Part shown: positions 1-7,648 of the stretch, one piece after another | Layout of the letters: every line of letters starts with the position of its first letter | Position numbering within the stretch: the first letter of the stretch is position 1 | Source: Paracoccus acridae | Lineage (GTDB): Bacteria; Pseudomonadota; Alphaproteobacteria; Rhodobacterales; Rhodobacteraceae | Assembly (NCBI RefSeq): GCF_014642735.1 | Contig: NZ_BMIV01000022.1 | Coordinates: 1-35,336, forward strand | Direction: 5' to 3' | DNA: 35,336 nt | Translations under genes and position numbers: made by a program | The notes under the pieces: model-generated | Seen by the model: only the letters and a program-made list of their open reading frames with translations | Databases searched by the model: none | What the model was told of the DNA's origin: nothing

Positions 1-54
1 ACCGCGTTCGCGAAGCTCGGCCGGATAGGCGGGGGTGAATCTCGGCTTTGACAT
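1..54 (-). CDS. IS3-family transposase OrfA, N-terminal 18 residues (cut by window edge)
   Basis: On the minus strand an ATG at 52-54 opens a reading frame that runs off the window edge. It reads MSKPRFTPAYPAELRERG, the typical start of an IS3-family OrfA, the helix-turn-helix subunit of the transposase. A good ribosome-binding site (AAGGATGAG) lies just upstream, at about 58-66. Only the start is visible, so I cannot say whether the element is intact. Its outer end probably lies near position 93, where the sequence read toward the gene begins TGGTTTACCGG; this resembles a terminal repeat but the other end is not in view. Confidence 0.6.
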   Translation of the reverse strand, partial: MSKPRFTPAYPAELRERG

Positions 55-93
55 AGGGCTCATCCTTTGAGTGTTTTACTCTCCGGTAAACCA
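1..93 (-). mobile_element. End of an IS3-family insertion sequence (partial)
   Basis: This is the transposase OrfA start plus its short leader. The proposed outer boundary at 93 is inferred because plus-strand sequence up to there ends in CCA-type IS3 terminal sequence (TGG...CCA convention), and from 94-95 the sequence immediately becomes IS110-type coding sequence. The IS3 element thus appears to have inserted into, or deleted into, an older IS110 copy. The exact boundary is uncertain. Confidence 0.4.
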
Positions 94-94
94 G

Positions 95-253
95 GGGCGG
101 TTCAACAATGCCCAGTTCGGCCAAGTCTACAAGACGCTCAGCGACGCCGGAAAGCCCGCGAAAGTCGCGATCACAGCCGTCATGCGCAAGCTCATCGTCC
201 TTGCCAACGCCCTGATCCGGGACGACCGGAAATGGGCACAAACCGCCCCTTGA
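95..253 (+). pseudogene. IS110-family transposase, C-terminal remnant
   Basis: The frame from about 95 to the TGA at 251-253 reads RFNNAQFGQVYKTLSDAGKP followed by KVAITAVMRKLIVLANALI and ends RKWAQTAP. This is the conserved end of IS110-family transposases (Transposase_20 domain), which characteristically carry a GKP-K-A-x-A-x-MRKL motif before a short tail. The N-terminal RuvC-like part is absent, so this is a scar of about 52 residues and not a gene. It abuts an IS3-type end on the left. Confidence 0.7.
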
Positions 254-368
254 CCAAGACGGATATCTCCTGACCAAGGCACGCCCCTTTTGAAAGCAGG
301 GCTGCAGGATGCGTCAGGAACCATTGCGCTTCTTGCTCGTTTCTCGATAGCCACCGGGGGAGGTTGCA

Positions 369-527
369 GTGCCACAGGATCGCAACACCGACGAGGTGCC
401 GCCGGAGACTTCGCAGTCGGGCGAGAATACATGTCGCAGGTGCTCTGGCACCGGTGTTGTCGAGGACAAGCCCTGCCCGGACTGCAAGGGAACCGGCATC
501 GTCACTGTTCTTGTCGGTGATGCCTGA
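369..527 (+). CDS. 52-residue CxxCxGxG zinc-ribbon-like miniprotein
   Basis: A GTG start at 369 is preceded by a strong ribosome-binding site (GGGGGAGG, 356-363, spacing 5). The frame ends with TGA at 525-527. The protein has an acidic, Pro/Thr/Ser-rich N-terminus and then two DnaJ-type zinc-binding repeats, CRRCSGTGVV and CPDCKGTGIV (CxxCxGxG). Four cysteines are enough for one zinc site. Small proteins of this layout are widespread hypothetical proteins in alphaproteobacteria; no function is established that I know of. They could be zinc-binding chaperone accessories or RNA/protein-binding adaptors, but this is only inferred from the DnaJ resemblance. The gene stands alone between an insertion-sequence scar and the deacylase gene. 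Confidence 0.7.
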   Translation: MPQDRNTDEVPPETSQSGENTCRRCSGTGVVEDKPCPDCKGTGIVTVLVGDA

Positions 528-665
528 CCCCTTGCATTCGAAGGCTCTGTCCTGCCCGTCGATGCGGCCGCGCTTTGACGAGGTTCGAGAGGCGGGAAGC
601 CTGTGGCTCCCGGCACCATCTTGCGCGCGCCACCCCGATGTCCGAACCCGTGAAAGCCTGTTCCC

Positions 666-1778
666 ATGCGTGAACGCTGCTTTTCCTTGCCCGGGCGTGG
701 TCCCGGCACCAGCCACCAGATCCTGACCCTGTCCTTCGGCAACCCTGACGCCCGGCCGCATGTGCATGTCCAGGGCGGGCTTCATGCCGACGAAGGCCCC
801 GGCATGATGGTCGCGCGGCTGCTGGCGGATCTGCTGGTCGAGGCGGAAGCGGCCGGACGGCTGTGCGGCCATGTGACCGTCGTCCCCTTCGCCAACCCCC
901 TAGGGCTGGGGCAGGTGCTTCACCACAATCATTCGGGACGGTTCGATCTCTACGACGGGCGAAATTTCAACCGCGACTATCCCGACCTGACCGACGACGC
1001 GGCCGCCCGACTGGAGGGCCGCCTAACCGACGATCCGCAGCGCAACACCGGGCTTGTCCGCGCCGCCTTGCGGGCGTCCCTGAACGAACGGCAGCCGGTG
1101 GGACCGGCCGAGGCCTTGCGCCATCACCTGATGGACCTTGCCCTAGATGCCGACGTGGTGCTGGACCTGCATTGCGACGGAGAGGCCGAGATGCATCTTT
1201 ATACCCAGCCGGGCGCCTGGGACCGACTGGCGCCCTTGGCCGCGCTGACCCGCTGCCGGGCGGTGCTGCTGGCCGAGGTGTCCGGCGGCAATCCCTTCGA
1301 CGAGGCCTTGTCCGGTCCCTGGACCGCCCTGGCAAAGCGCTTTCCCGACCATCCCATTCCCTTAGGCTGCGCCAGCACGACAGTTGAATTGCGGGGACAG
1401 GCGGACGTGTGCCGAACCCGGGGAATGCAGGATGCCCGGGCGATCCTGGATTACCTGACCCATCTGGGTGCGCTGTCGGGCATGGTGGACCTGCCCCCCG
1501 CCCTGTGCAGTCCCACCCCGCTTGCCGGGTCCGAGGTGCTGACCGCGCCCGCTGCCGGCCTGCTGTCCTATGCCATATCCTTGGGAGCCGAAGTGCAGGC
1601 GGGTCAGACGGTGGCCGAGATCACCGACCTGGAAACCGGACAGGTGACCCCCGTCCGGGCCAGCACATCGGGGGTCTTCTACGCCCGCCCTCTTGACCGC
1701 ATCGCGGAAGCCGGCAAGCACCTGGGCCAGATCGCCGGAGACAGGCCTTTGCGTGACGGTTCGCTTCTCAGCCCCTGA
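666..1778 (+). CDS. M14-family zinc deacylase (succinylglutamate desuccinylase/aspartoacylase type)
   Basis: This 370-residue protein hydrolyses an amide bond of an N-acyl amino acid or peptide-like compound; the exact substrate cannot be read from sequence. Zinc ligands are visible as HxxE in GGLHADE (H40, E43) and H169 in DLHCDGE. The NFNRDYP motif near 101-107 supplies the substrate-binding Asn-Arg pair. TVELRGQ (about 243-249) carries the expected catalytic Glu. The last 80 residues form a barrel-sandwich-like domain (APAAGLL to ASTSGVFYARP), common in this subfamily. The start at 666 is the first ATG after an in-frame stop at 651-653. No operon partner is evident: the next gene lies over 200 bases downstream. 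Confidence 0.85.
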   Translation: MRERCFSLPGRGPGTSHQILTLSFGNPDARPHVHVQGGLHADEGPGMMVARLLADLLVEAEAAGRLCGHVTVVPFANPLGLGQVLHHNHSGRFDLYDGRNFNRDYPDLTDDAAARLEGRLTDDPQRNTGLVRAALRASLNERQPVGPAEALRHHLMDLALDADVVLDLHCDGEAEMHLYTQPGAWDRLAPLAALTRCRAVLLAEVSGGNPFDEALSGPWTALAKRFPDHPIPLGCASTTVELRGQADVCRTRGMQDARAILDYLTHLGALSGMVDLPPALCSPTPLAGSEVLTAPAAGLLSYAISLGAEVQAGQTVAEITDLETGQVTPVRASTSGVFYARPLDRIAEAGKHLGQIAGDRPLRDGSLLSP

Positions 1779-1788
1779 GGAGAGTGGG

Positions 1789-2028
1789 TCAGGGACCGGT
1801 CATATCGTCGAGGCCGGGCGCAAGCCAAGAGCCGACATTCTGCCAATTTTCCGGGTTCTGGATGAAATCTGGTCCCCATGTCGGGAACAAAGGGTGCCGA
1901 GGGATATTTAACATGGGCCGCTCCATCATCACGATGTGTTGCGGACCGAAGGATACGACCCAGAGCAGCAGACAGTGCCCAACGTCCCAGGCGTTGTGGC
2001 TGAGCGAGGCGAAGGTGGCAGATATCAA
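1789..2028 (-). other. Possible antisense gene remnant (79-codon frame, unrecognised)
   Basis: The minus strand contains an open frame (TTG start after TGA, stop TGA at 1789-1791) whose translation does not look like a random shadow. It is rich in Trp, Pro and Asn and includes PRHPLFPTWGPDFIQNPENW. The adjoining minus-strand frame just upstream (about 2030-2150) also reads plausibly (VVKAIFVVPEPEIPCENPEN), so a frameshifted gene remnant antisense to the start of the UbiA gene is possible. I do not recognise the family. It may be spurious; the main reason to list it is that it makes the start of the UbiA gene uncertain. Confidence 0.2.
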
Positions 2029-3565
2029 TCACGAGGTTTTCAGGGTTTTCACAGGGGATTTCAGGCTCCGGCACGACGAAGATCGCCTTCACCACCCCAA
2101 CGACACCGGCAACCTCGCTGTTCCGATTGCCGGGCGCCGCAAACAGGCCGGGGCGGGGCGGCCGCTTGCGGTGGATCTGGACGGGACGCTGATCCGGTCG
2201 GATCTGCTGATCGAGACAGCCTTTTCCGAATTGGGCCGCAGGCCCCATTCCCTGTTCGGCATGGTCGGCGCGCTGCGCCAGGGCAAGGCCGCGCTGAAGC
2301 ACGCGCTTGCCCAGCCGGTGGAGTTCGATCCATCCACCTTGCCCTATGACGAAGCGGTGCTGGATTATATCCGCACCGCCCGCGCGGAAGGGCGGGAGGT
2401 CTATCTTGCCTCGGCCAGCCATGAACGGTTGGTCAAGGCGGTCGCCGATCATCTTGGCCTTTTCACGGGGTATTTCGCGTCGAACGCCGACACGAATTGC
2501 GGCGGCAGGGTCAAGGCGCAAAAGCTGGTCGCAGCCTTTGGCGAGGGCGGTTTCGATTATATCGGCAATGATGCGGCTGACCTGATGGTCTGGGCCAAGG
2601 CCGCCACGGCCATCGCGATCCGTCCGTCGCGCCGCGTGATCCAGAAGCTGGCGCGCGCGCATGACAACGTGCAACTGCTTTCCTGGGAAAGACCCACCTG
2701 GCGCACCTGGACCAAGCTTTTGCGCGCGCACCAATATCCCAAGAACGCGCTGCTGTTTGTGCCGCTTATCACCGCCCAGGTATTCGAGCCGGTTGCCTTC
2801 CTGCAAGTCTTTCTGGCTTTCATTGCATTCTCGATGTGTGCATCGAGCGTCTATATCCTGAACGACCTTGTCGATTTGCAGGATGACAGGAAGCACCGGA
2901 CCAAGTGCAGGCGCCCCCTGGCGAATGGAAGCGTGCCGCTCTTGCACGCGCTTCTGGCCATGCCGGTGCTGCTGGTCGCATCGATGCTGCTTGCGGCCTC
3001 GATATCCTTGCCGTTCCTGGGCGTTCTGGCAGCCTATTACACCCTGACCACGGCCTATTCCTTTTGGCTGAAGCGCATCGCGCTGCTGGATGTGCTGACC
3101 CTGGCAGGGCTTTACACGCTGCGCATCATCGGCGGCGCGGTGGTGCTTGGCGTGTCCATTTCCTCTTGGTTGATGGCATTTTCGGTGGCGCTGTTCCTGT
3201 CTCTGGCGCTTATCAAGCGTTTCGTGGAGCTTTCCGCCCGGCTTGACGCGAATTTGCCCGACAGCAAAAGCCGCGGCTATCGGAACACCGACGCCGATCT
3301 GATCATGGCGCTTGCAGCGGCATCGGGACTGAACGCGGTGACGGTGTTCATCCTTTATGCGTCTAGCGAAGGCATGAATGCGCTTTACAGCACCCCCCGG
3401 GTTCTTTTGCTGGCTGCCCCGGTCCTCACCTATTGGATCGCGCGAATGCTGATGCTTGCCCATCGCAGGCTTATGGACGATGATCCCGTGGCATTCGCGA
3501 TCAAGGACAGGGCCAGCATGATCTGCGGCGTTCTTGTGGGCGTGGTTCTGTATGCAGGAACCTGA
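2015..3565 (+). CDS. HAD-UbiA fusion: decaprenyl-phosphate phosphoribosyltransferase-like prenyltransferase
   Basis: The N-terminal half is a HAD phosphatase-like domain: motif I VDLDGTL (residues 53-59 from this start), motif II ASASHERL, motif IV GNDAADL. The C-terminal half is a UbiA-type membrane domain with about eight membrane segments. It has the signature YILNDLVDLQDDRKH then RRPLANG (NDxxDxxxD), and KRFVEL followed by RGYR, both typical of 5-phosphoribosyl-1-diphosphate:polyprenyl-phosphate transferases (Rv3806c/UbiA type). The expected reaction is transfer of phosphoribose from PRPP to polyprenyl phosphate; the HAD domain could remove the 5-phosphate. The start is unclear: GTG at 2015 follows GAGG with five-base spacing, and an ATG at 1913 is in frame, but no start lies close to the HAD domain. 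It is first in an operon with GtrA, DprE1 and DprE2 relatives. Confidence 0.85.
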   Translation: MADINHEVFRVFTGDFRLRHDEDRLHHPNDTGNLAVPIAGRRKQAGAGRPLAVDLDGTLIRSDLLIETAFSELGRRPHSLFGMVGALRQGKAALKHALAQPVEFDPSTLPYDEAVLDYIRTARAEGREVYLASASHERLVKAVADHLGLFTGYFASNADTNCGGRVKAQKLVAAFGEGGFDYIGNDAADLMVWAKAATAIAIRPSRRVIQKLARAHDNVQLLSWERPTWRTWTKLLRAHQYPKNALLFVPLITAQVFEPVAFLQVFLAFIAFSMCASSVYILNDLVDLQDDRKHRTKCRRPLANGSVPLLHALLAMPVLLVASMLLAASISLPFLGVLAAYYTLTTAYSFWLKRIALLDVLTLAGLYTLRIIGGAVVLGVSISSWLMAFSVALFLSLALIKRFVELSARLDANLPDSKSRGYRNTDADLIMALAAASGLNAVTVFILYASSEGMNALYSTPRVLLLAAPVLTYWIARMLMLAHRRLMDDDPVAFAIKDRASMICGVLVGVVLYAGT

Positions 3566-3605
3566 TCGTCATGCCCGCAACCTGTTTGGAACGGAGTAGG
3601 GTGGT

Positions 3606-4004
3606 ATGACCATTGCGGTCCGCTATATCCTTTTCGCGGTCGTCTCAACGCTGGTAAATTTCGGCACGCAGGAACTTGTCATCGGCATAGCGCCGATATC
3701 GCCGCTGGTCCTGTCCATTCTCGCGGGCACCGCGGCAGGCTTTGCGATCAAATACGTGCTGGACAAGAGATGGATCTTCCATGACGGCTATACCACCCCC
3801 GCAAGTGAGGTGCGCAAGGTCACGCTTTACGCCCTGTTCAGCGTCCTGACGACCATGGTGTTCTGGGGCTTCGAGATCACCTTCTGGATGATCTGGGAAA
3901 CGGATCTGGCCAAGTATACCGGCGGAGCGATCGGGCTTGCCATCGGCTATATGGCGAAATTCGCCCTGGACCGCCGCTTCGTGTTCATGACGGCTGCCGC
4001 CTGA
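3606..4004 (+). CDS. GtrA-family membrane protein (candidate lipid-linked sugar flippase)
   Basis: This 132-residue protein has four predicted membrane segments and the GtrA-family features: YILFAVVSTLVNFGTQ at the start, then the loop KYVLDKRWIFHD, and the repeat-like FALDRRFVF at the end. GtrA proteins accompany glycosyltransferases that use polyprenyl-linked sugars, and several are thought to flip or deliver the donor across the membrane. In mycobacteria the GtrA-like Rv3789 sits next to dprE1/dprE2 and is linked to decaprenyl-phosphoryl-arabinose use, the same arrangement as here. A ribosome-binding site (GGAGTAGGG) precedes the ATG. Its stop codon overlaps the start of the next gene (TGATG at 4002-4006), indicating translational coupling. 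Confidence 0.88.
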   Translation: MTIAVRYILFAVVSTLVNFGTQELVIGIAPISPLVLSILAGTAAGFAIKYVLDKRWIFHDGYTTPASEVRKVTLYALFSVLTTMVFWGFEITFWMIWETDLAKYTGGAIGLAIGYMAKFALDRRFVFMTAAA

Positions 4005-5335
4005 TGCTGCTGGAGGGATGGGGCCGGTATCCTCGGTTCGAAAGCGAATGTGTTCGCCTTCAATCCCCCTGCACGCTGCCCGGCATCATGGCCGGAACGC
4101 GGGGCCTCATCGCGCGAGGCAACGGGCGGGCCTATGGGGACGCGGCCATCGGCCTGCGGTTGACGCTGGGGGCGCTTGGCCTGGACCGGATGAAGGGTTT
4201 TGATCCGCAGACGGGCCGGCTGACGGTCGAGGCCGGGGTTCTTCTGTCCGACATCCTCGCCTCTTTCGTGCCGCGCGGCTTTTTCCCGCCCGTGGTGCCG
4301 GGAACAAAGCAGGTCACGGTCGGCGGGATGATCGCCTCGGATGTGCATGGCAAGAACCATCACCGCGACGGCAGCTTCGGCGATCATGTCGAGCGGCTGA
4401 CGCTGGTCCTGCCTTCGGGGGAAACGGTCACCTGCGGGCCGGACATCAATCCCGACCTGTTCCGCGCCACGGTGGGCGGGATGGGTCTGACCGGCGTCAT
4501 TACCGAGGCGACCTTCCGCATGAAGCCCGTCGAGACAGGCTGGATTCGGCAGCAGACAGTCGTGGCCGATGATCTGGCCGGGGCGCTGAGGGCGCTGGAT
4601 GACAGCGACGCCGCGACCTATTCGGTGGCCTGGATCGACGGGTTGTCGCGGGGCGCGCGGCTGGGCCGGTCGCTGATCTTCGTGGGCGAACATGCCACCC
4701 GGCAAGAGGTGGCGGCGGAACTGCCCGATGCCGATCCGCTGCCCCTGGCCCCTGCAGGCAGGCTGGGTGTTCCGTTTGACCTGCCCGCCCTGACCCTGAA
4801 CAAGGCATCCGTTGCCGCCTTCAACGAGGCTTATTTTCGACGCGGCGCGCAGAAAAGCGGCAAGCCCTTCCTGACCCATTGGAACCCCTATTTCTTCCCG
4901 CTGGACGGGGTGGACCGGTGGAACCGGATCTATGGCCGCCGGGGCTTTCTTCAGCATCAATGCGTGGTGCCGCCCGCCACCGCCCATGCCGCCCTGTCCG
5001 AAATCCTGGACCGCATCACCCGGTCCGGGAAGGCATCCTTCCTGGCGGTGCTGAAGAAGATGGGGGCAGGGGGCAGCCTCATGTCCTTTCCGATGCCGGG
5101 CTATACGCTGGCGCTGGATCTGCGGGTGACGGATGACACCTTTGCCCTTCTGGACGAAATCGACCGGATCGTGGTCGCGGCCGGGGGACGGCTTTATCTT
5201 GCCAAGGATGCCCGGCAGTCCCGCCAGACCTTCGAGGCGGGGTATCCCAACTTCGGCCGCTTCAACGACATTCGCAGCGCCCTTGGCGCCAGGGGCCATC
5301 TGGCGTCCCATCTTTCAAGCAGGCTTGGCATATGA
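4004..5335 (+). CDS. dprE1: DprE1-like FAD-dependent polyprenyl-phosphoryl-ribose 2'-oxidase
   Basis: This 443-residue flavoprotein has the length and motifs of decaprenylphosphoryl-beta-D-ribose 2'-oxidase. Visible are the FAD-binding loop RGNGRAYGDAA (about 38-48), GGMIASDVHGKNHHRDGSFG (about 107-126, carrying the HGKNHH active-site stretch), VGGMGLTGVI (FAD domain) and LYLAKDAR near the end with the active-site Lys. The reaction expected is oxidation of C2 of lipid-linked ribose to the 2-keto intermediate. In the segment equivalent to the benzothiazinone-target Cys387 of Mycobacterium tuberculosis (LSFPTPGWNVCVD) this protein reads SFPMPGYTLALD, with Ala in place of Cys. It overlaps GtrA by one base and the SDR gene by four (ATGA), consistent with coupled expression of an oxidase/reductase pair. 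Confidence 0.88.
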   Translation: MLLEGWGRYPRFESECVRLQSPCTLPGIMAGTRGLIARGNGRAYGDAAIGLRLTLGALGLDRMKGFDPQTGRLTVEAGVLLSDILASFVPRGFFPPVVPGTKQVTVGGMIASDVHGKNHHRDGSFGDHVERLTLVLPSGETVTCGPDINPDLFRATVGGMGLTGVITEATFRMKPVETGWIRQQTVVADDLAGALRALDDSDAATYSVAWIDGLSRGARLGRSLIFVGEHATRQEVAAELPDADPLPLAPAGRLGVPFDLPALTLNKASVAAFNEAYFRRGAQKSGKPFLTHWNPYFFPLDGVDRWNRIYGRRGFLQHQCVVPPATAHAALSEILDRITRSGKASFLAVLKKMGAGGSLMSFPMPGYTLALDLRVTDDTFALLDEIDRIVVAAGGRLYLAKDARQSRQTFEAGYPNFGRFNDIRSALGARGHLASHLSSRLGI

Positions 5336-6081
5336 CAGAAAACCACAAGACGATGCTTCTGGTCGGCGCGACCTCGGACATTGGCCGGGCGACCGCGCTG
5401 GCCTATGCCCAGGCGGGATGGCGGATCCTGCTGGCGGCCCGGAATGTCGATGCGGCGCAGCGCAATGCCGATGACATCGCGACGCGAACCGACGCCGCAG
5501 TCAGCGTCCATCCGCTGGATGTCCTGGACAGCGCGGGAATGCCCGGCTTCGCGGACGCGCTGCCGGTCCTGCCCGATACGGTCGTCTGCGTGGTGGGCGA
5601 GATGGGCGACCAGGAACGCGCGCAGTCGGACCTGGACCATGCGGCCATGGTGTTTCGCACGAATTTCGAAGGCCCGGCCCTGCTGCTGGGCCTGTTCGCC
5701 AACCGCTTCCTGGCGCGGGGTTCGGGCACCATCGTAGGGGTCAGTTCGGTGGCAGGCGACCGGGGGCGCGGCACGAACTATGTCTATGGTGCGGCAAAGG
5801 CGGGGTTCACCGCCTTTTTGTCAGGGCTGCGGAACCGGCTTGCGCCCAGCGGGCTGCGCGTCGTCACGGTCAAGCCCGGCTTCGTCAGGACGCGGATGAC
5901 GGCGGGCATGAAGCTGCCGCCGCTGCTGACCGCCGAACCGGCCGAGGTCGGCAAGGCGATCCTTGCCGCAGCCGAGGGCAAGCGCGGCCGCGACGTGATC
6001 TATGTCCGCCCAGTCTGGCGTGGGGTGATGTCCGTGATCGGCGCCATCCCCGAGCCTATCTTCAAGAAGCTCAAGCTCTGA
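5332..6081 (+). CDS. dprE2: DprE2-like short-chain dehydrogenase (polyprenyl-phosphoryl-2-keto-ribose reductase)
   Basis: This 249-residue SDR has the NAD(P)-binding motif LLVGATSDIGRA (about 9-20) and a catalytic YxxxK in YVYGAAKAGF. Specific resemblance to mycobacterial DprE2 is seen in VKPGFVRTRMTAGMK and in the tail (VRPVWRGVMSVIGAIPEPIF then KKLKL), which matches the RxVMxVLRxIPRxIFRKL ending of that protein. The expected role is to reduce the 2-keto intermediate made by the adjacent oxidase to lipid-linked arabinofuranose, completing epimerisation at C2. Start ATG overlaps the preceding stop (ATGA, 5332-5335). A generic SDR function cannot be excluded from sequence alone, but gene order makes the DprE2 role likely. 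Confidence 0.87.
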   Translation: MTENHKTMLLVGATSDIGRATALAYAQAGWRILLAARNVDAAQRNADDIATRTDAAVSVHPLDVLDSAGMPGFADALPVLPDTVVCVVGEMGDQERAQSDLDHAAMVFRTNFEGPALLLGLFANRFLARGSGTIVGVSSVAGDRGRGTNYVYGAAKAGFTAFLSGLRNRLAPSGLRVVTVKPGFVRTRMTAGMKLPPLLTAEPAEVGKAILAAAEGKRGRDVIYVRPVWRGVMSVIGAIPEPIFKKLKL

Positions 6082-6082
6082 C

Positions 6083-7648
6083 ATGGCAGGGCAGTTGGTC
6101 GAGGGCCTGCCTGCATCGCGCCGCCTTTTGGCCCGTCCCGCCCTTCCGATCCTGGGCATGGCGATCCTGGCAGCGGCGCTGTTGGTCCTGCCGGGGCGGA
6201 CCATCGCGACGCGCGGGCTGGAAGACCTGTTTCATATCCTCGACGGCGCGAACCGTGTTCTTTGGGGGCAGGTTCCGGGGCGGGACTTCATCACATCGCT
6301 GGGACCATTGGTCCATTACCTGCCCGCCTTCGGTCAGTGGATCGGCGGCTGGGGCGCGGCGATGCCGGTTGCCATGGGCCTTGTGCTGCTGGTCTTCGCG
6401 CCCATCATGGCGCATGTCCTGGCCTCTCGGCTGCATCCGGTGCTGGCCCTGCTGATGGCGGCCTTCCTGGTCCTGGTGCTTGCCGCGCCGATGAACCTGG
6501 GCGAGCCTATGACGGCGCTGTCCTTCGCCCAGTATCACAACCGCATCGGCTGGGTGGCCCTTGCGCTGCTGCTTGTGATGGTCCTGCCGCCGCTGCGGGT
6601 CGGGACGGGGTGGCGGGACGTCGCGGCGGCCGCGATCCTGGCCTTCGCGATGGTCTATGTCCGGCTGACCTATGGCCTGGCGCCACTGGCCTTTCTGGTC
6701 TTCATGCTGGCCGACCGGCGGCAGCGGGGTTGGGCCGCGCTGGCGTTGGTCGGCCTGGCTGTTTCCGCCCTTGCGATGGAGCTGATCTGGGGCGGCACCG
6801 CCGGTTACCTGCAAGCCACCGGAATGGCCTTTGGCGCCGGGGGCGTGCTGCGCGGAAGCTGGGGCGACATCATCGACCACATCCTTGTCAGCTTCACCGA
6901 TTACGTGCTTCTGGGCCTGATCGCGGGGATCTCGCTCTGGCGGCGGTGGAGCGTCGGATACGCGCTGTTCTTCGCGCTTTGCGCCATCGGCGGCTTCTGG
7001 ATCATCAACCACAATGAGCAACGCTGGGGCATCCTTGCCCTGCACGCCGCAGCCGTCGTCGCGGCCGAGCGGATCCTGCGCGAAGGCGATGGTCCCAAGC
7101 CGCCGGTGTGGGGCAATGCCGCGGGCGCCACGCTTTTCTTTTTTGTCATGGTGCTACCCACGATCCTGCACAACGGGATCGCGCTTGGCCTGCACGCCTC
7201 GGCGGCGGTGACGGGTGCCGGGCGGCCCATGCCGATCGCGGGGATGGAGGATCTGCGGCTTGCCGATCTGTGGACCGGCGGCGATTTCGGCGGCGGGAAC
7301 CGCTATCTTGCCACGGTTGAGGATGGCATCAGCGCCTTGGCCGACCTTCAGCCCGCGCCCGAAAGCATCGCCGTGCTGGGGGCGGCCGATCCATTCTCGG
7401 CCGCGCTGGACCTGCGCCCCGCCCCCGGCATGATGCCCATCATGCGCTGGCTGAACACGATGGGCCCCGCGCATCATCCCCAGGCGGCCAGGATCTTTGC
7501 CGGGGCCGATGTGGTTCTGGTCCGCAAGACCGGCACGAACCCTGTGCATGACATTTACCTGCCCTTCCTGGATCGGGAATTCACCCGCCTGCCCGAAACC
7601 GAGTTCTGGCAGATCTATCGCCGGCCCGTTCCGGCGGCCCTGCCATGA
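6083..7648 (+). CDS. Polytopic membrane protein, GT-C-like, paralogue 1 of 3 (candidate arabinosyltransferase)
   Basis: This 521-residue protein has about ten hydrophobic membrane segments followed by a C-terminal domain of about 150 residues that is probably periplasmic. After the first segment it carries PGRTIATRGLEDLFHILDGA then RVLWGQVPGRDFITSLGPL, an acidic first loop and G-x-V-P-x-x-D-F motif resembling polyprenyl-phosphate-sugar-dependent GT-C enzymes. Further conserved blocks are APMNLGE, YHNRIGW and WGGTAGYL. The family is not one I can name. It begins one base after the DprE2 stop and is followed by two paralogues. It differs from them by lacking the PPKGD-W-HW motif in the C-terminal domain (here LRPAPG), so substrate or acceptor may differ. 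Function is inferred from context. Confidence 0.75.
   Translation: MAGQLVEGLPASRRLLARPALPILGMAILAAALLVLPGRTIATRGLEDLFHILDGANRVLWGQVPGRDFITSLGPLVHYLPAFGQWIGGWGAAMPVAMGLVLLVFAPIMAHVLASRLHPVLALLMAAFLVLVLAAPMNLGEPMTALSFAQYHNRIGWVALALLLVMVLPPLRVGTGWRDVAAAAILAFAMVYVRLTYGLAPLAFLVFMLADRRQRGWAALALVGLAVSALAMELIWGGTAGYLQATGMAFGAGGVLRGSWGDIIDHILVSFTDYVLLGLIAGISLWRRWSVGYALFFALCAIGGFWIINHNEQRWGILALHAAAVVAAERILREGDGPKPPVWGNAAGATLFFFVMVLPTILHNGIALGLHASAAVTGAGRPMPIAGMEDLRLADLWTGGDFGGGNRYLATVEDGISALADLQPAPESIAVLGAADPFSAALDLRPAPGMMPIMRWLNTMGPAHHPQAARIFAGADVVLVRKTGTNPVHDIYLPFLDREFTRLPETEFWQIYRRPVPAALP

Noticed and set aside
1679..3463. A 594-codon minus-strand frame opposite the UbiA gene
   Set aside because: Most of it is His/Gln/Arg-rich shadow. 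Only a short piece near 2030-2150 looks protein-like and is mentioned separately as uncertain.
3947..5311. A 454-codon minus-strand frame opposite the DprE1 gene
   Set aside because: The plus strand encodes a full-length, motif-complete flavoprotein; the reverse frame has no recognisable feature.
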